64,000 bases of DNA from Aculops lycopersici (lineage: Eukaryota > Arthropoda > Arachnida > Trombidiformes > Eriophyidae). The stretch covers positions 2,830,849 to 2,894,848 of the forward strand of contig WNKI01000003.1 in NCBI GenBank assembly GCA_015350385.1, given 5' to 3'. The number at the start of each line of letters is the position of its first letter. Positions within the stretch are counted from its first letter, which is position 1. A program made the position numbers and the translations under genes. Under the pieces are notes generated by a model. The model made no database searches. It was not told the DNA's origin and saw only the letters and a list, made by a program, of their open reading frames with translations. Below are positions 1 through 11,714 of the stretch, piece by piece.

Positions 1-17
1 AGAGAGAGAGAGAGAAA
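1..17. repeat. (GA)n microsatellite at window edge
   Basis: Pure AG dinucleotides run from the first base, so the tract probably continues outside the window. Confidence 0.8.
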
Positions 18-2230
18 GTGAGGAAAAAACATAACAATTGTAATAGTAGCGAAAGTGTTTGTTATACATTTAACAACAGAACATAACAGAGCAGAACAAA
101 ACAAAACAAAACAAATCAACATAAACATCAATATCAACAAGACCAACTAAAACAACTCAACGTTATGTAAATATCTTACAGTCTTGCATTTTGACTCTAT
201 GGCCGACTCCATGGCAAAACCAACAAAAGATGCTCACTATCAATGACTACCACCTCTACTACATTCACTAGCTAGTGGCCGATTAGTCACCCCACCGCAA
301 CGACTAAACAAAACTTATTGACTCACTTACGGCGTAATGGGACACATTGTAACTGGCCTCCATCCTTCTTCCTCTTTACATGTTGTCTCATGTTGAATGT
401 TTATATGTTTGTACATATTTAGCTATTTGATCTTTCCATTGGGCGCCCATGCAACTGCAAATAAGAATGCTCCTAGCGCTAGATAGGATTGCAAACCAAG
501 ACATTGGCTAACAGTTGGGTGTTTTGTTTGCCCTTCTCTCTTTCTCTGATGTTGTTTGTTTGTTGATCCTTTAGTGTGAATTGGGTGGCACAAGTTGTGC
601 GCCTAAACAGATAAGAAAAGCCACCAACAGAAGCGGAAGTGGAAGTGGCAGTGGCAGTGGCAGTCAAAAAGGTAGATAGGAAGCGGTTTTGCCCACTGCA
701 GGCTGCGGCTGAGGATTATGCAAACAAACAAACAGAAGATTCTAACAGGTTGCAGTTGCTAGCCTCTCGCTTAGCCACCACTAGCTTGGTTTGCTAATCA
801 TTTCCCAATAATCGTGAACTTGACCTTAGCCTTGAAGTAACAATCTAAATATAAATCGGATATATATATAACTGTCCTGCAAGATCTCGCTTCCGGTTGG
901 CCTAAAAATGGGCCGCCAACTAAATATCACTCCTACTATTTACTCAGCGGAACGATCAATTTGTCGCCACCATTTCCAAAACCCATGAGCGATTCTCAAC
1001 TTTGGCGACTTGATTTTGTTGACTCGCTCGAAAGGTTCATTCGAATTGTGTGGTCCAGGGGTAGTAGCAGCAGCTGACTCTCTGTCCCCTTGTGTGTGTA
1101 CACAATCCATCAATCTGATGTGCAACTCGCAACCAAATGAGCAACCCGGACTCTCGCTTGTGGTTAGAGGAAGAAGAGGGAGAAGTTGCAAAATTGAGAG
1201 GTTAAAGTCAGTAGGTTAGTCAGTCAGTTAGTGTGATTTACTCTACTTTTCTACCCACCGATGAATTCATCAAACGGCTGGCTGGCTGGCTGGCTGTTGA
1301 ACCAAATACCAAGCACTCGCTTGGGAGAGTCATGAAACAAAACACACATTTCCTATGTGTACTTTGCTCTTGCTTTTGTGGGCTCGCCACTTATCATCAC
1401 ATCATTTTAGCGGTTTGCTCGCCGACTGGCTGGCGCGCATATTTCGCAAATTCAATTGGCTTCCTTCCTTCCTGTCGTTTGAGGGTTCGTTCGAGCGTTT
1501 GGTCTAGTCGTTGGTTTGGCTTTGCTTTGGCTTTGGTTCGATTCCTGAATCTTGGCTGTCATTTAACTTGGCCTCGATGTCAACAAAACCACCGACCGGA
1601 TTAGAGCGGGGGTTTGCCTATGCGAGCAATGACCACACGCGTTCAATAAAACGGAGACTCCTCTCGTGGTCGACACATCCGATCATCGAAAAGTCATTGC
1701 CATTTTCGCTACCTCCACTGCCACTGCCACCGCCTCTGCTGCTGCTGCTGCTCGACTCATCAAGTGGCCGCGATTTTGGGCCGCGAATGTGGGATGGCGC
1801 AAATGGGCAAGTCGCACGCGCGATGTCGAGGCCAGCGAGACGCCGGGCCAAAGTCGAGCAGGAGCAACAGAAACGGCAGCAGCTAGATAAGAGTCAAGCT
1901 CTTTTGTTTGTTCAATTAAACAAACACAAGCCAGTTATTGAAGTTCCTTCTTCTCTCGACCTCAGGAGGCATTGCCGAAATTTTTATCGCCTCCATCGGT
2001 TATCGCTGAAACGGGCGGCCAATTGAAGCGGCGGCAGCCAATCGCACAATATTCCAACTTTGCCCAATGGACCTCGGCGCAACCTCAGCGACCCTCTAGA
2101 TGTTCGTCGAGCGCCGGAAGTGATGATGACAGTTCATCTAAATGGTGGCTAGAAATCTTGGAGGGTGTTGATGTGGATCATCAACGAAATTGATTGTGAT
2201 GGGCTGATTTTAAACAACCGGCAGAGAAAC

Positions 2231-2255
2231 GTAACGTAACGCAACGTAACGTAAC
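2231..2255. repeat. (GTAAC)n short tandem repeat
   Basis: Five copies of a GTAAC pentamer, the third reading GCAAC. Confidence 0.75.
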
Positions 2256-2330
2256 GAGACGTCAACAGTCAGTTGGAGAGTAAAATTTCTGTTTGCGCCT
2301 ATAAGTGGCGGAGCGGCGAGGATCTTCGCA

Positions 2331-3145
2331 CAGGTACAGGTAGAGGATGAGGATGAGGAAAAGCGTGCGCTTCGTTGGGTGAGGTTGTTCTCTTTTTATT
2401 TCGAGAAAAAAAACTGCACTATACAAAGTACAAGTCTATGAATATTATGAAGAAAAAACTGTTCACCTCTCAAGCTCTCGTCGACCCCCTGCCCCCCCCC
2501 CGCGTCAGCGACTTGTTGATTCTTGGTGGCTCGCCGAATAGCTGGCTCGAGACGATCGCTTGAGCACAAGCGGCGAGTTCCCGCGGAGATCCAACAACAA
2601 GTGTGAACTCGACAACTTTGATTGTCGTCTGTTAGCTGCGCGCTGTTCAAGTTACCGGATTGAGTTTAGCCAAAACAATTTGAGAATCGAGAGACGAAGA
2701 AGAAGAAGTTGAATTTAAATGCGAGAACGAGGGAAAGAAAGAGAGCAACGAGAAGAGAATTTCAAGATCAAGATTAATATTTGCTCTCTATAAATACAAT
2801 CATCGAGTCAAGAATTCGACTTTCGCGCACTAGAATTTGGCCTACAGGTATCTTTTCTTTCTCTCTCCTCCTCTAGCTTAAAATTTACCTGTGCGCCGCA
2901 AGAATGTTGCTCGCTAACCCGGCGAGCAACATGAACGCCAGAAAGCGGAGCAGGTAAATTCTGGACGAGCGTCTGTGCGAGCGGCGGGCGGCGAGAGGAT
3001 GAAGAAAGGGAGAGGGCAGAGGCAAAGGTATCTATTAATCTGGCGCTGGCCGCTCGGCTATCTATTGGTTCGGGCTCAGGTAAATCAACGGCTTGTTTGC
3101 GGTTCGCTCGAAGTGTGAAGGTATCGCGGCCATTGGTTCAGGTAG
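2331..3145. promoter_or_regulatory. CAGGTA-word cluster, candidate enhancer
   Basis: Seven CAGGTA words lie within 815 bp: plus strand at 2331, 2337, 2845, 2951, 3077 and 3139, and one on the minus strand at 2886-2891. Those at 2337 and 3139 extend to CAGGTAG. About 0.4 would be expected in random sequence. In Drosophila CAGGTAG is the Zelda/TAGteam site of early embryonic enhancers, and FoxA is an early developmental gene. Function in this organism is inference; the word also resembles a splice donor and a Snail/ZEB E-box. Confidence 0.3.
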
Positions 3146-3300
3146 ACATTGTGGCGCCAGAAAGTTTGGCGTATCGCTTCGCTGGCGGCGGCGGCTGCCG
3201 TGCGGCATTCATTTAAATGGCCTCGCACTTTCACACGTTGCAGTTGCATGCGTTGGCGCTAGTGGTTATAGTTTCATCCTCTACAGTTAAACCACTAGCT

Positions 3301-3327
3301 CATCTCAATAATTGCTTTATTGAGATG
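3301..3327. repeat. 11 bp perfect stem-loop
   Basis: CATCTCAATAA at 3301-3311 is the exact reverse complement of 3317-3327, with a 5-nt loop. No function can be assigned. Confidence 0.6.
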
Positions 3328-4100
3328 GCTCTCCCTCTCTCCAAACTACAGGGAAAAGATACGCGGGATTCCCATTCCAGGACTGCGGATTTTCCTAACA
3401 GGAGGCCTATCTCTCTCCCTCTCTCTCTCTTTGCGACTGATAAAAGTAACGCAATTATTGAGACGACAAGCTGTAGCGACGCCAATGGCAAGAGTCCTGT
3501 GCCGCCGACCGCAACACAAGATCGCGGGCGCCGCTTCCATCGTTGGCTTCGGGCGCTGATTATAGAAAGGAATTTCCAAACAGACAGAGTTTCCTCCACT
3601 GAGCAATCCCAATTCTGCTCTCAGTTCAAACTCCAGCTCCAACTTCATTTTCAACTTTACCGCTCGCCGGTTGCCAAAGTGACGACAACTTTTACCACAA
3701 CAACAGGAGCACATTTGCCCGCCAACTTCCGCTTTTCCTTGCAATGGCTCGCCTCCAGCGAGCAGTGGCTGCTGTCGATGTCGATGTCGACGTCGTTGTC
3801 GCGTTCGTTGTCGCTGTCGCCGTGGCCCTGGCCGAGGCCGTTGCAATATGCATGCAAGCCAATCGAGTTACAGGGAACTGGAGGGCGACGCGCTCGCCTT
3901 TGGTGGCGGCTGGCGTCGAGTGGTGGTGACGCCATCGTCCATATTGCGCGCCACTCGACGACCACCACTTGCTGCTCGATTGGAATGGGAGTAAAAAGCT
4001 GGCAATAGAAAGGCGTCGAGTCCAACGAGACCACAATGGACTCGTAGCGCGTTGCAACTCGCGAGCGCAGTCGTCGTGAACCCGGCGTTGGCTGGAGCCG

Positions 4101-4130
4101 GAGCTCGAGCTGGAGCTCCAGCTCGAGCTC
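4101..4130. repeat. 30 bp perfect palindrome
   Basis: The 30 bases from GAGCTCGAGC through GCTCGAGCTC are their own exact reverse complement with no spacer, centred on a GGAGCTCC core. It is built of AGCTC/GAGCT units, so it may have arisen by local duplication. Confidence 0.85.
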
Positions 4131-4611
4131 GCAAAGTCGAAAGTTGGATGGAGTAATTGTGCATCATCATCATCATCATCATCGTTGTCGTGGTCGCATC
4201 GACATCTCGCATATAATTTGCCGCTATAGTGGCGGTAGCCGCCGCCAAGTGCCCGAGACCAACACTCAAGCCAAAACGAAGCGCAACAATCGCCGCCATC
4301 AGTGAGCAAATATTTATCCTCCTCGTTGGCCTCCGTAGGCCAGAAGCGAGCCTATGGAGATGTGACCAAGTGAGCGGCGTCATAAACTCCGCCAAAGTGA
4401 CTACAGTTTAGCGGCAGTGGCGGCATATCCTCTGGTAGGCAACAACAATTTCAACGCCACCGACGAGCAACAGCAACCACCAACGAATTGACCACCAAAT
4501 AAAATGGAAGCGAAATAAGATAATGATTGCGAGCAATCAAACGGCTGCCACTTCCACGCTGCCGACGACGGCAACAGATGTCAGTGACGCCGTCCCGACT
4601 ACTTGTTGTTT

Positions 4612-4613
<2 letters not shown>

Positions 4614-4649
<36 letters not shown>
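4614..4649. repeat. (CT)n microsatellite
   Basis: About 17 CT units. The tract forms the outer end of the left arm of the inverted repeat at 4629-4896, whose right arm ends in a GA tract. Confidence 0.85.
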
Positions 4650-4652
<3 letters not shown>

Positions 4653-4896
4653 CTCGCTTGCTGGTCGCACATTTTGCCCGACCAATGGATGCATTATCAT
4701 CCAGTAGATCACCAGCGAGTGGCGCTGGTGCACTCTAGCCTGCAGATTTGTTTTACATCCACCATAGCAGTGCCGCATTTACAGGAGTAGGTGGGAGATT
4801 CGTCCCACATAGAATCAAGCGCAGGCTAAAGTGCACCACTCGCTCGTGATCTACTCGATGATAATGCATCTAGCAAGCGAGATAAGAAAGAGAGAG
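4629..4896. repeat. Long imperfect inverted repeat (foldback)
   Basis: The left arm, about 4629-4745, matches the reverse complement of the right arm, about 4817-4896. Shared blocks include CTTATCTCGCTTGCT, GATGCATTATCATC, AGTAGATCAC, AGCGAGTGG and TAGCCTGC. The left arm carries about 24 extra bases near 4662-4686 and 4 extra near 4722. The roughly 70 bp loop contains a further GTGGGA/TCCCAC stem. The layout suggests a decayed foldback element, an inverted duplication or a hairpin RNA locus. No terminal target duplication or protein frame was seen. Confidence 0.7.
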
Positions 4897-5282
4897 AGTT
4901 CAATCCGAAAAGTCAAGTTGGTTGACATTTGATTTGAAGAAAAAAACTCTGCATATTTAGTGACTGATGAATTGAGCAAACTTGTTGACTTGTCGCCGAA
5001 TTATTTTTATGCGCGACACAAGATGACATCAGATGTTTGTTATGTGGTCAATCATTTGGCACATTCTACTTCGCCCACTACAACTACCTTTTCTCCATGT
5101 GCCTCTCTCTCTCTCTGTGTGTTTCAATCATCTTAAATAACCGCAACAAAAGCTATGCTGACAACCAAACAGTTGGTTGTCAGCTCGCCATCGGGTTGCC
5201 AACCAGGTGTTTGGCGTGCACTATTATTATGCCCACTGAACACGAGATTTGAGGGCTAATATTTAAAGCAATCATGTCAAAC

Positions 5283-5300
5283 GAGAGAGAGAGAGAGAGA
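5283..5300. repeat. (GA)n microsatellite
   Basis: About nine GA units, followed by GGGAGGGA. Confidence 0.75.
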
Positions 5301-5333
5301 GGGAGGGAGAAACCAACGCTCGCCGAGGAATAT

Positions 5334-5356
5334 GATTTGATTTGATTTGATTTGAT
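5334..5356. repeat. (GATTT)n pentanucleotide repeat
   Basis: Four to five tandem copies of GATTT/TTGAT. Confidence 0.75.
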
Positions 5357-7994
5357 TCCTGAGCCCACACGCAAATTTCTCCTACTTCGAGTTTTAAATG
5401 ATGAATTCCAATTGGATGAGCTCGCAGGTAAACAAATTGACACATTTAAAGCTGGTTAGTCTCCGTGATAAAGGTCGCTGATAAAAGTTGATCTTGGCGA
5501 CAACCTCTCTTCGCTAGCAGTCTTCGCCATTATTGGGAGGTGGAAAAGCTGACGTGACCTGACTTTTAAAAAATTCTCCTATGTAGGTCCAAAATGTAGG
5601 GAATAGGTGAGCGGCAGAACTTGAGCAACAACCTACTCAGACGAAGCAGACCCAACTGCAGCATCCCAAGCAACGAGACGAGCCACAGCAATCAATGTGT
5701 CCAAAGTTTCAGTTTCTCCATAAACATAATCGCATTAAAGCGAGCGAGCCTTTGTTTGCGCCATCATCACCTTTGATCAGCTCCGAGGCTCTAAACTTTA
5801 AACTCTCATCTCAACAAACTGACGATACAGATACAAGCTCACGCATCCTAGATTTCGAGAAGAATTTGGCTGAACAAAATGACGGGCAGTTAATTTTATG
5901 GCCAGTCTCATATTTCAGCTGAATTGAATTCGAAGCAGGAGCAGCGGGATGGATCCTCGAAAGATGGGAGGCTCGATTTGTTGCCATTTTGCTTAGGTTG
6001 ACGTAACTTGAAATCGGTTCATCCTAATGTTGCTCGCAATGGAAGCGATAACAAGAGAACAAAGCAAGCAATGATCGGAGGAAGAATGAAGGCTCTCAAA
6101 TCGGATTACATCACATCGATTTGTGTTGCGTTGGCCCACCTTCTCTCATTATGAGACTGCATTATGTAGTCTCTGGCCAAAGACGGAAATCAAGTAAGCC
6201 GCACGATTCGTTTATGGGCATTGGGCATTGGGCATTGGCAAAGAGAAGCCAGGCGAGTGGAGAACAAATATTAGTTAATACTCTCGAACTCGTTAACTGA
6301 TTGATTGTTCGCGCGCTTACAGTGGTCGGGCTGATAACGGGACATTATAAGTTATAAGAGTTCGAGAAAGTCAATTGATGCAACCTATCACTGATGGGAG
6401 TTGCTCTCGACTCGCGCGAGTAATTAGGGCCACCAATGAGAAAAAGAGGAGTCACCCGGAAGCTACTGCTTAAATTCAGATGGCTACCCAGAGAGAGGCA
6501 ACCAGTTGTTGCGGAAGCCGGATGCTGGAGCTCGTAAACTTGTCACCCTCTCATTAAAAAGTCGCTACCACTAGGAAGTCGACGAAATTCGAACTAACTT
6601 TCACTAACTTTCAGCCATGCGATGGGCCAGCGTAACTCGCTTGAATCTAAGCCTATTGTACAATATTTACCTTCAAACGAAAACTAGAGGATAGAGATTG
6701 AAGCAAAGTTGAAGTCGGCTAGAATTTTGGATTTGAAATCCACCGGAAAAGTTTGATCTTTGGCCAATCACTGCGCGTTGGCCGCGAGGAGAGCGTTGAT
6801 TTCTGGAAGATTGGCGCGCGAGTCAAACAAATTTGCAAAATTTGCGCGCGATCAAGTGAGCACTTTTCTCTTTTCTGGCGCCTAGCAGCAAAGCTGAATG
6901 TTTAGCAACGCGACAAGATGGATATCATAACGGTCGCCAAAAAAACCTGTCTAGATTGGACGAAAAACGGAGCGAGTTTTATGCAGAAGTTCCCTGCTTT
7001 GGTCGCTCGATTGGCGTACGCCTTTGCTCTTTCAGTCACTCTCTAACCCGAGAGGTCGACGATTTCTCGGCGACTAAACAACGTCAACATCAGGAAGCTG
7101 AATCGAATTAGTTGAATCAACCGAATGGTCATAAGTGAAGGTAGTTAGGCGCAAGTGCAATTAGCGGTGTTTGCACAACGTTCTATGCTCGGCGGCGCAA
7201 CTCTCCCCTCCAAACTCTCGGCCAAGAGCTCAAGCTGCCGAACGATTGTGTCTCTTTTGGCTGTTGAGTTGCAAAAAGGCAACAGTTGCCGGCCATTAAT
7301 TGTACCGCATTGTATCGCATTGTATCAGATTGTTTTGTTCCAAGGCTGCAAGTGTCCAAGTGGGAGGATTATAATTTCATTTGCGTGTCGCCATCCGCTT
7401 TTTTGCCCGTCCTCCAAACAGGAGAGAGGCAGAGATTCTATCTCTTGAGCAGAGATGCAACTTGTTGTCTTTGGATCAAATTGATGCAAAATTGTTCATT
7501 GATTGGGATGAGTAAGCGCCGGTGGCCGGCGGTGCGCGCGCTGCTCTTTTTGGGCCGGCGGTGCGAGCGGCGCATGCGCTTTGGGCGCCGCGCCGCGCGC
7601 GTCAACCCAAGTGGCGCGCGGGAGTCGAGTTTCGTTTCATAGAGCGCAAATTGAATTGTGTATTCTGCTCTCTCTCTCTTCCCCCTGTTAGTGAGTGCAA
7701 GTTTGCTTAGTTTCAGCCAACTGAATCGGGGACTTCAGTGAGCGCAAGACAGCGAGCGAGTCAAGATAGCTGATAAAACGAGACGAACAATTGTACGCAT
7801 TTTATTTGCGTGTGCAAGTGTGTGTGTGTTTTTTTGTCTCCTCTCTCCCGATCTCGGTGTTTGTATTCAAGCGAAAGTTTTGATCAACCAATTCAGTTTT
7901 AGTTCTATCAAGACCAAATATTAATTGCAAGCATCTAGAGAGTAAACAACTTGTCAATTTAAAATATCAACACAAAGAATAATAGGCCACCAAG

Positions 7995-8563
7995 ATGACG
8001 AACATGTGTCAGGCCGCAGCGGTGGCAGTATCAATGCAACAACAACAACAGCAGCAGCAGCAGCAGCAACAACAACAACAACAACAACAGCAACAACAAC
8101 ACAATCCACACGCGCATAGCAAGCCGCCGTACTCTTACATCAGTCTTATTTACATGGCCATCAACAAGAGCCAATCGAGATGCTTGACACTGAATGACAT
8201 CTATCAATTTATTATGACCGAATTCCCCTACTACCGATCAAACCAACAAAGGTGGCAGAACTCAATTAGACACTCGTTGTCGTTCAATGATTGCTTTGTT
8301 AAAGTACCACGAACTCCGGACAAGCCAGGCAAGGGGAGCTTCTGGACGTTGCATCCGGATTCGGGCGGAATGTTTGAGAATGGTTGCTATTTGCGGCGGC
8401 AGAAGAGATTTAAGTGTAGCAAAAAGTCAACCCTGTCCTCGTCGAACTCCTCAAACTCATCAACCACCTCAAGCACCACCTCCTCCTCTGTGGCCTCAAC
8501 AAACGCCGCTGCCAACGGACTCCATCACCACAATCAGAATATAAACAATTTGGACCATCACCA

Positions 8564-8595
<32 letters not shown>

Positions 8596-9827
8596 ACCAC
8601 CACCACCACCATCATCAGCACAATCAACTGAATCTGAACCACTCTTTATCTATATCAAATCACCACCAGCACAACCACCACGGCCACAGTCACCACCTGA
8701 ACAGTAGCAACAACAGCAGCCACCAGAGTCACCTGCAAAACAACCACCTGCACCTGCAACACCAGCAGCAATTACAACAGCAGCAGCAGCAACAGCATTT
8801 AGGCTACACCCAACACCAGCTCCACCAACAGACAACCGCGCAGGCGGCACCTGTGACCCCAGTGACACCCGCTACCTCGACGAGTCCCGTTGGTGCTGGC
8901 GCGACGGCCAGCAGTTCGGCCTCCTCCTCGGCCTCATCGAGCGCGGGCAGCACGGCAAGCGGATCAATGCCTCTGATTGGATCGGCAAATGGACAGCAGC
9001 AGCAACACCAACAACCGCTTGCTAGCTCGCCAGTCTCCTCGCTGGTGGCCGCGGCGGCCGCCGCTCAGGTTGTCCAGCCAACTGCGGCGGGCTCGCCAAT
9101 TAACGCTAGCAGCCAGCTAATCGGAAGCCACCTCAACAGCAACTCGACCACCAACAGCCACCATCATCACCTCTCCCATGCACAGGTGGTCAATCCACAC
9201 GCGCACCACATGAACCACACACTCCACTCGATGACATCCGCGGTGCATCCGCATCACCTGGCCGCCGTTGCAACGGGACACCACCACCACCACCAAGCTT
9301 TCAACCATCACCTGGCGGCAGCTCAACACCCACACCACCAGCAACACAATCCCTATGCCCACTTTCACGAGAGCCAACTGCTGGCCCAGCAGCACCAACA
9401 CTACCAACAACAAAATCAACACTATCAACACCAGCAACACAGACAAACGACGCCAACTGGCCAACAGTTGAAGCAACAAGAGTTTAGTAATCAGAGCAAC
9501 AATTCAGGTAACAACCAGGTGAGCAGCAACCAGCAGCAGCAGCAGCAGCATCAATCAGCTAATCATAGGCACCAAATGGCGGCAAGCGGATACCAGCAAC
9601 AGCAGCAGCAGCAGCAACTCTACCACCACCACCAGCAAAATCTCAATCAAAACCAACAGCAACAACAGCAGCAGGTGGACTACACTGGCCACCCTCACCT
9701 GGTTGAGTTGCACAACGCGACTCAGTTGCAGGCGGCCAGAGAGGCGGCGGTCGCGGCTGCCGCGTTGGCCAACAACCACCAACAGGCTCAGAGTATCGCA
9801 ACCAACGAGTTTCCCCTTGTAATATAA
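7995..9827 (+). CDS. FoxA: Forkhead transcription factor, FoxA class (fork head/HNF3)
   Basis: 610 residues in one frame. Forkhead proteins bind DNA through a winged helix; FoxA members act as pioneer factors in endoderm and gut development. The forkhead domain spans about residues 43-140, from KPPYSYISL to KRFK, and keeps the FoxA-type stretches NQQRWQNSIRHSLSFNDCF, PDKPGKGSFW and MFENGCYLRRQKRF. A 21-residue Gln run occupies residues 15-35. After the domain the protein is a low-complexity tail of Ser, His, Asn, Gln and Ala runs. The start at 7995 sits in a good context (ccaccaagATG). Oddities: only 42 residues precede the domain, shorter than usual for FoxA, and I cannot see the conserved C-terminal FoxA motifs. 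An upstream coding exon cannot be excluded. AATAAA lies at 9928-9933. Confidence 0.9.
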
Positions 9828-9858
9828 GATTCCCCAAAAGAAAGACGATTGTAAAGGA

Positions 9859-9878
9859 AGAGAGAGAGAGAGAGAGAC
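9859..9878. repeat. (GA)n microsatellite in FoxA 3' UTR
   Basis: About ten AG units, 30 bp after the stop codon and before the poly(A) signal. Confidence 0.75.
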
Positions 9879-9927
9879 TAATTAAGATTCTAATTATAAC
9901 TATATTCGAAACTGAACTAATAACAAT

Positions 9928-9933
9928 AATAAA
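9928..9933 (+). terminator. Poly(A) signal of FoxA
   Basis: A canonical AATAAA hexamer about 100 bp after the FoxA stop codon at 9825-9827. Confidence 0.6.
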
Positions 9934-11670
9934 TTTAAACACCTATTCAGTCATGTCATAGCGATCAGCTTAGCTCCGATAGTGAGGCGATCGCAAGGCA
10001 GCAGATCACGGCCAAGATTGTCCATTTGTTTCAAGAATTTTGTTTTGGAATCGAGTTTAAAATTGAACCAGACATCTCGACGCCGCGAGTAGTTGGGCTT
10101 GTCAGTCGGGCTGCTAGTTTAAGCTGCCACAAATTGCGCCTGCGATGAAGGTGCATTTATAAGCGCTTTGGTGAAAGCGCTGGGCAGCAGTGGGCAGGTA
10201 AGAGCAACCCGCTCGCCCGGTTCTCCTCTGTTCAATCAATCCTCTTTGGCTTGGTTCAGTTCGGTTCAAATTTACAATGTTAGACGGTGGACAATTAACG
10301 TGACTGCCGCCTGCGTGTCTCCTACTTAAAAGCACATCGCATATTTGACCACGACGACGACGATGACCAGCCAACTGAATACAAGGCGACAACTGCTATT
10401 GCTCTTCGCCAGGCACCACCAAGAGAATGTCGCCCTGGAATGTGTCCCCTGGTCGCGCGCGCCGGCCCTTTGAGTTGGTTCCCCTTGCTTCCTCGGCCAT
10501 AGCTATTGCCGCTCTCCATCGGCAAGTCCCGTTAGCGCTCGCCGCTAGTTTACAGTTCTGGCCAAGGCATATTGGGGGAAGCGGCAGGTATGCGGAGCTC
10601 ACTCTCACCTTCAGCGCTGTGCATTAGAGTGCGCGAGAGAACCGCGCGATAGACAGCTAGCTAATACCATCATCGATTGGCCATTTGAATACAAGACGAC
10701 CACGACAACGACAACCTGACTCGCTGCATATGTTTGTTGTCGCCATAGTGGCAGTAGCAACAGAGGCTCTGGGCCAGGTGAGTGCCCGGGCGCAGCAACT
10801 TGTTGTTTGCTCGCCCGCCAGTGGTCCAAATGGTAGCCTTTTTCAAGTTGGAGGCAAAGACAACGAGCAACTGGAATAGAAATTGAATTTCTCCTTCCGC
10901 TGCTGCTGCTGCTCCGTTGCCAGACTATCGGGTTCCAACTTGGAACTCTGGATTCGGGGCTGGAAATGGTCGTCGGCGGCGGCGGCACCTTACCTGCGAG
11001 CGCGCTGAGTAATGGCCGCGATTCTCACATGGCCAGCCGATTAATAGAGCTGCTCGGCCAGAGGATGACAACTTGTGGATTCGAATGCGACAGACATCCT
11101 GGCGGCGACCACGACAACAACACAGACGATAGAAACAACAACCACCGCACTGAACAGTCGGACATTAGGGCCATAACCGTCCGAAGGCCCCAAAGGTTGG
11201 TGTTGATCCTAGTTTGTCTGTCTCTGGCTGTTGTTTTGCCATACGCTTGTATGCAGGCGGCCAGGTAGACAGATAGTCGGGCCGGCGGAGGTGGTGGCCA
11301 ATCAAGCGATGGAAAAGATTTAGCCAAAAGAGCAGCCAGCTCGGCCTCGTCCGCAATTGACGACGATTCGCTTAGTTGTGTGGAGATTCTCCTCTTCGCT
11401 CTTAGGTGCGAGTTTCTCATTAGGCCGAGGAGAAAGAAGCGGCAACGGAATCGGCGCCCAGCCTCGTGGTCGGTGTTCGTAGTCGAGTGTCGTCGTGGTC
11501 GTGGTCGTGGTCGTTCGTTAAACTATAACTATATACCAACTAAATTGGGCGGCAAAATACAAAAGCCACAAACGCCAGCGGAAGCGACTACCACTAGCAG
11601 AACTGAGCTGAGAATCGAACGACGACATTGAACATGTTGTTGTCGCTTGCTCTTTCGCGCACCTTGTCGT

Positions 11671-11714
11671 TCACACACACACACACTCACACACACACAC
11701 TCACATACACACAA
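11671..11714. repeat. (CA)n microsatellite
   Basis: Interrupted CA dinucleotide tract with two TCAC interruptions. Confidence 0.8.

Larger units (their letters stand above)
1..7994. other. Non-coding region upstream of FoxA
   Basis: No open frame here looks like a conserved protein. The longest frames are low-complexity or antisense shadows, for example a 263-codon frame at 3217-4008 with no recognisable domain. The stretch holds GA/CT and pentanucleotide microsatellites, a cluster of CAGGTA words at 2331-3145, a perfect 30 bp palindrome at 4101-4130, an 11 bp stem-loop at 3301-3327 and a long imperfect inverted repeat at about 4629-4896. It is probably the 5' regulatory domain of FoxA, possibly with untranslated exons I cannot define. 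Confidence 0.6.

Noticed and set aside
1535..1545. GGTTCGATTCC, resembling a tRNA B box
   Set aside because: The flanking bases do not form a T stem and no A box or acceptor stem lies at the proper distance.
3217..4008. 263-codon plus-strand open frame
   Set aside because: Low-complexity Ser/Arg/Leu composition, no domain, and equally long frames on the opposite strand over the same bases.
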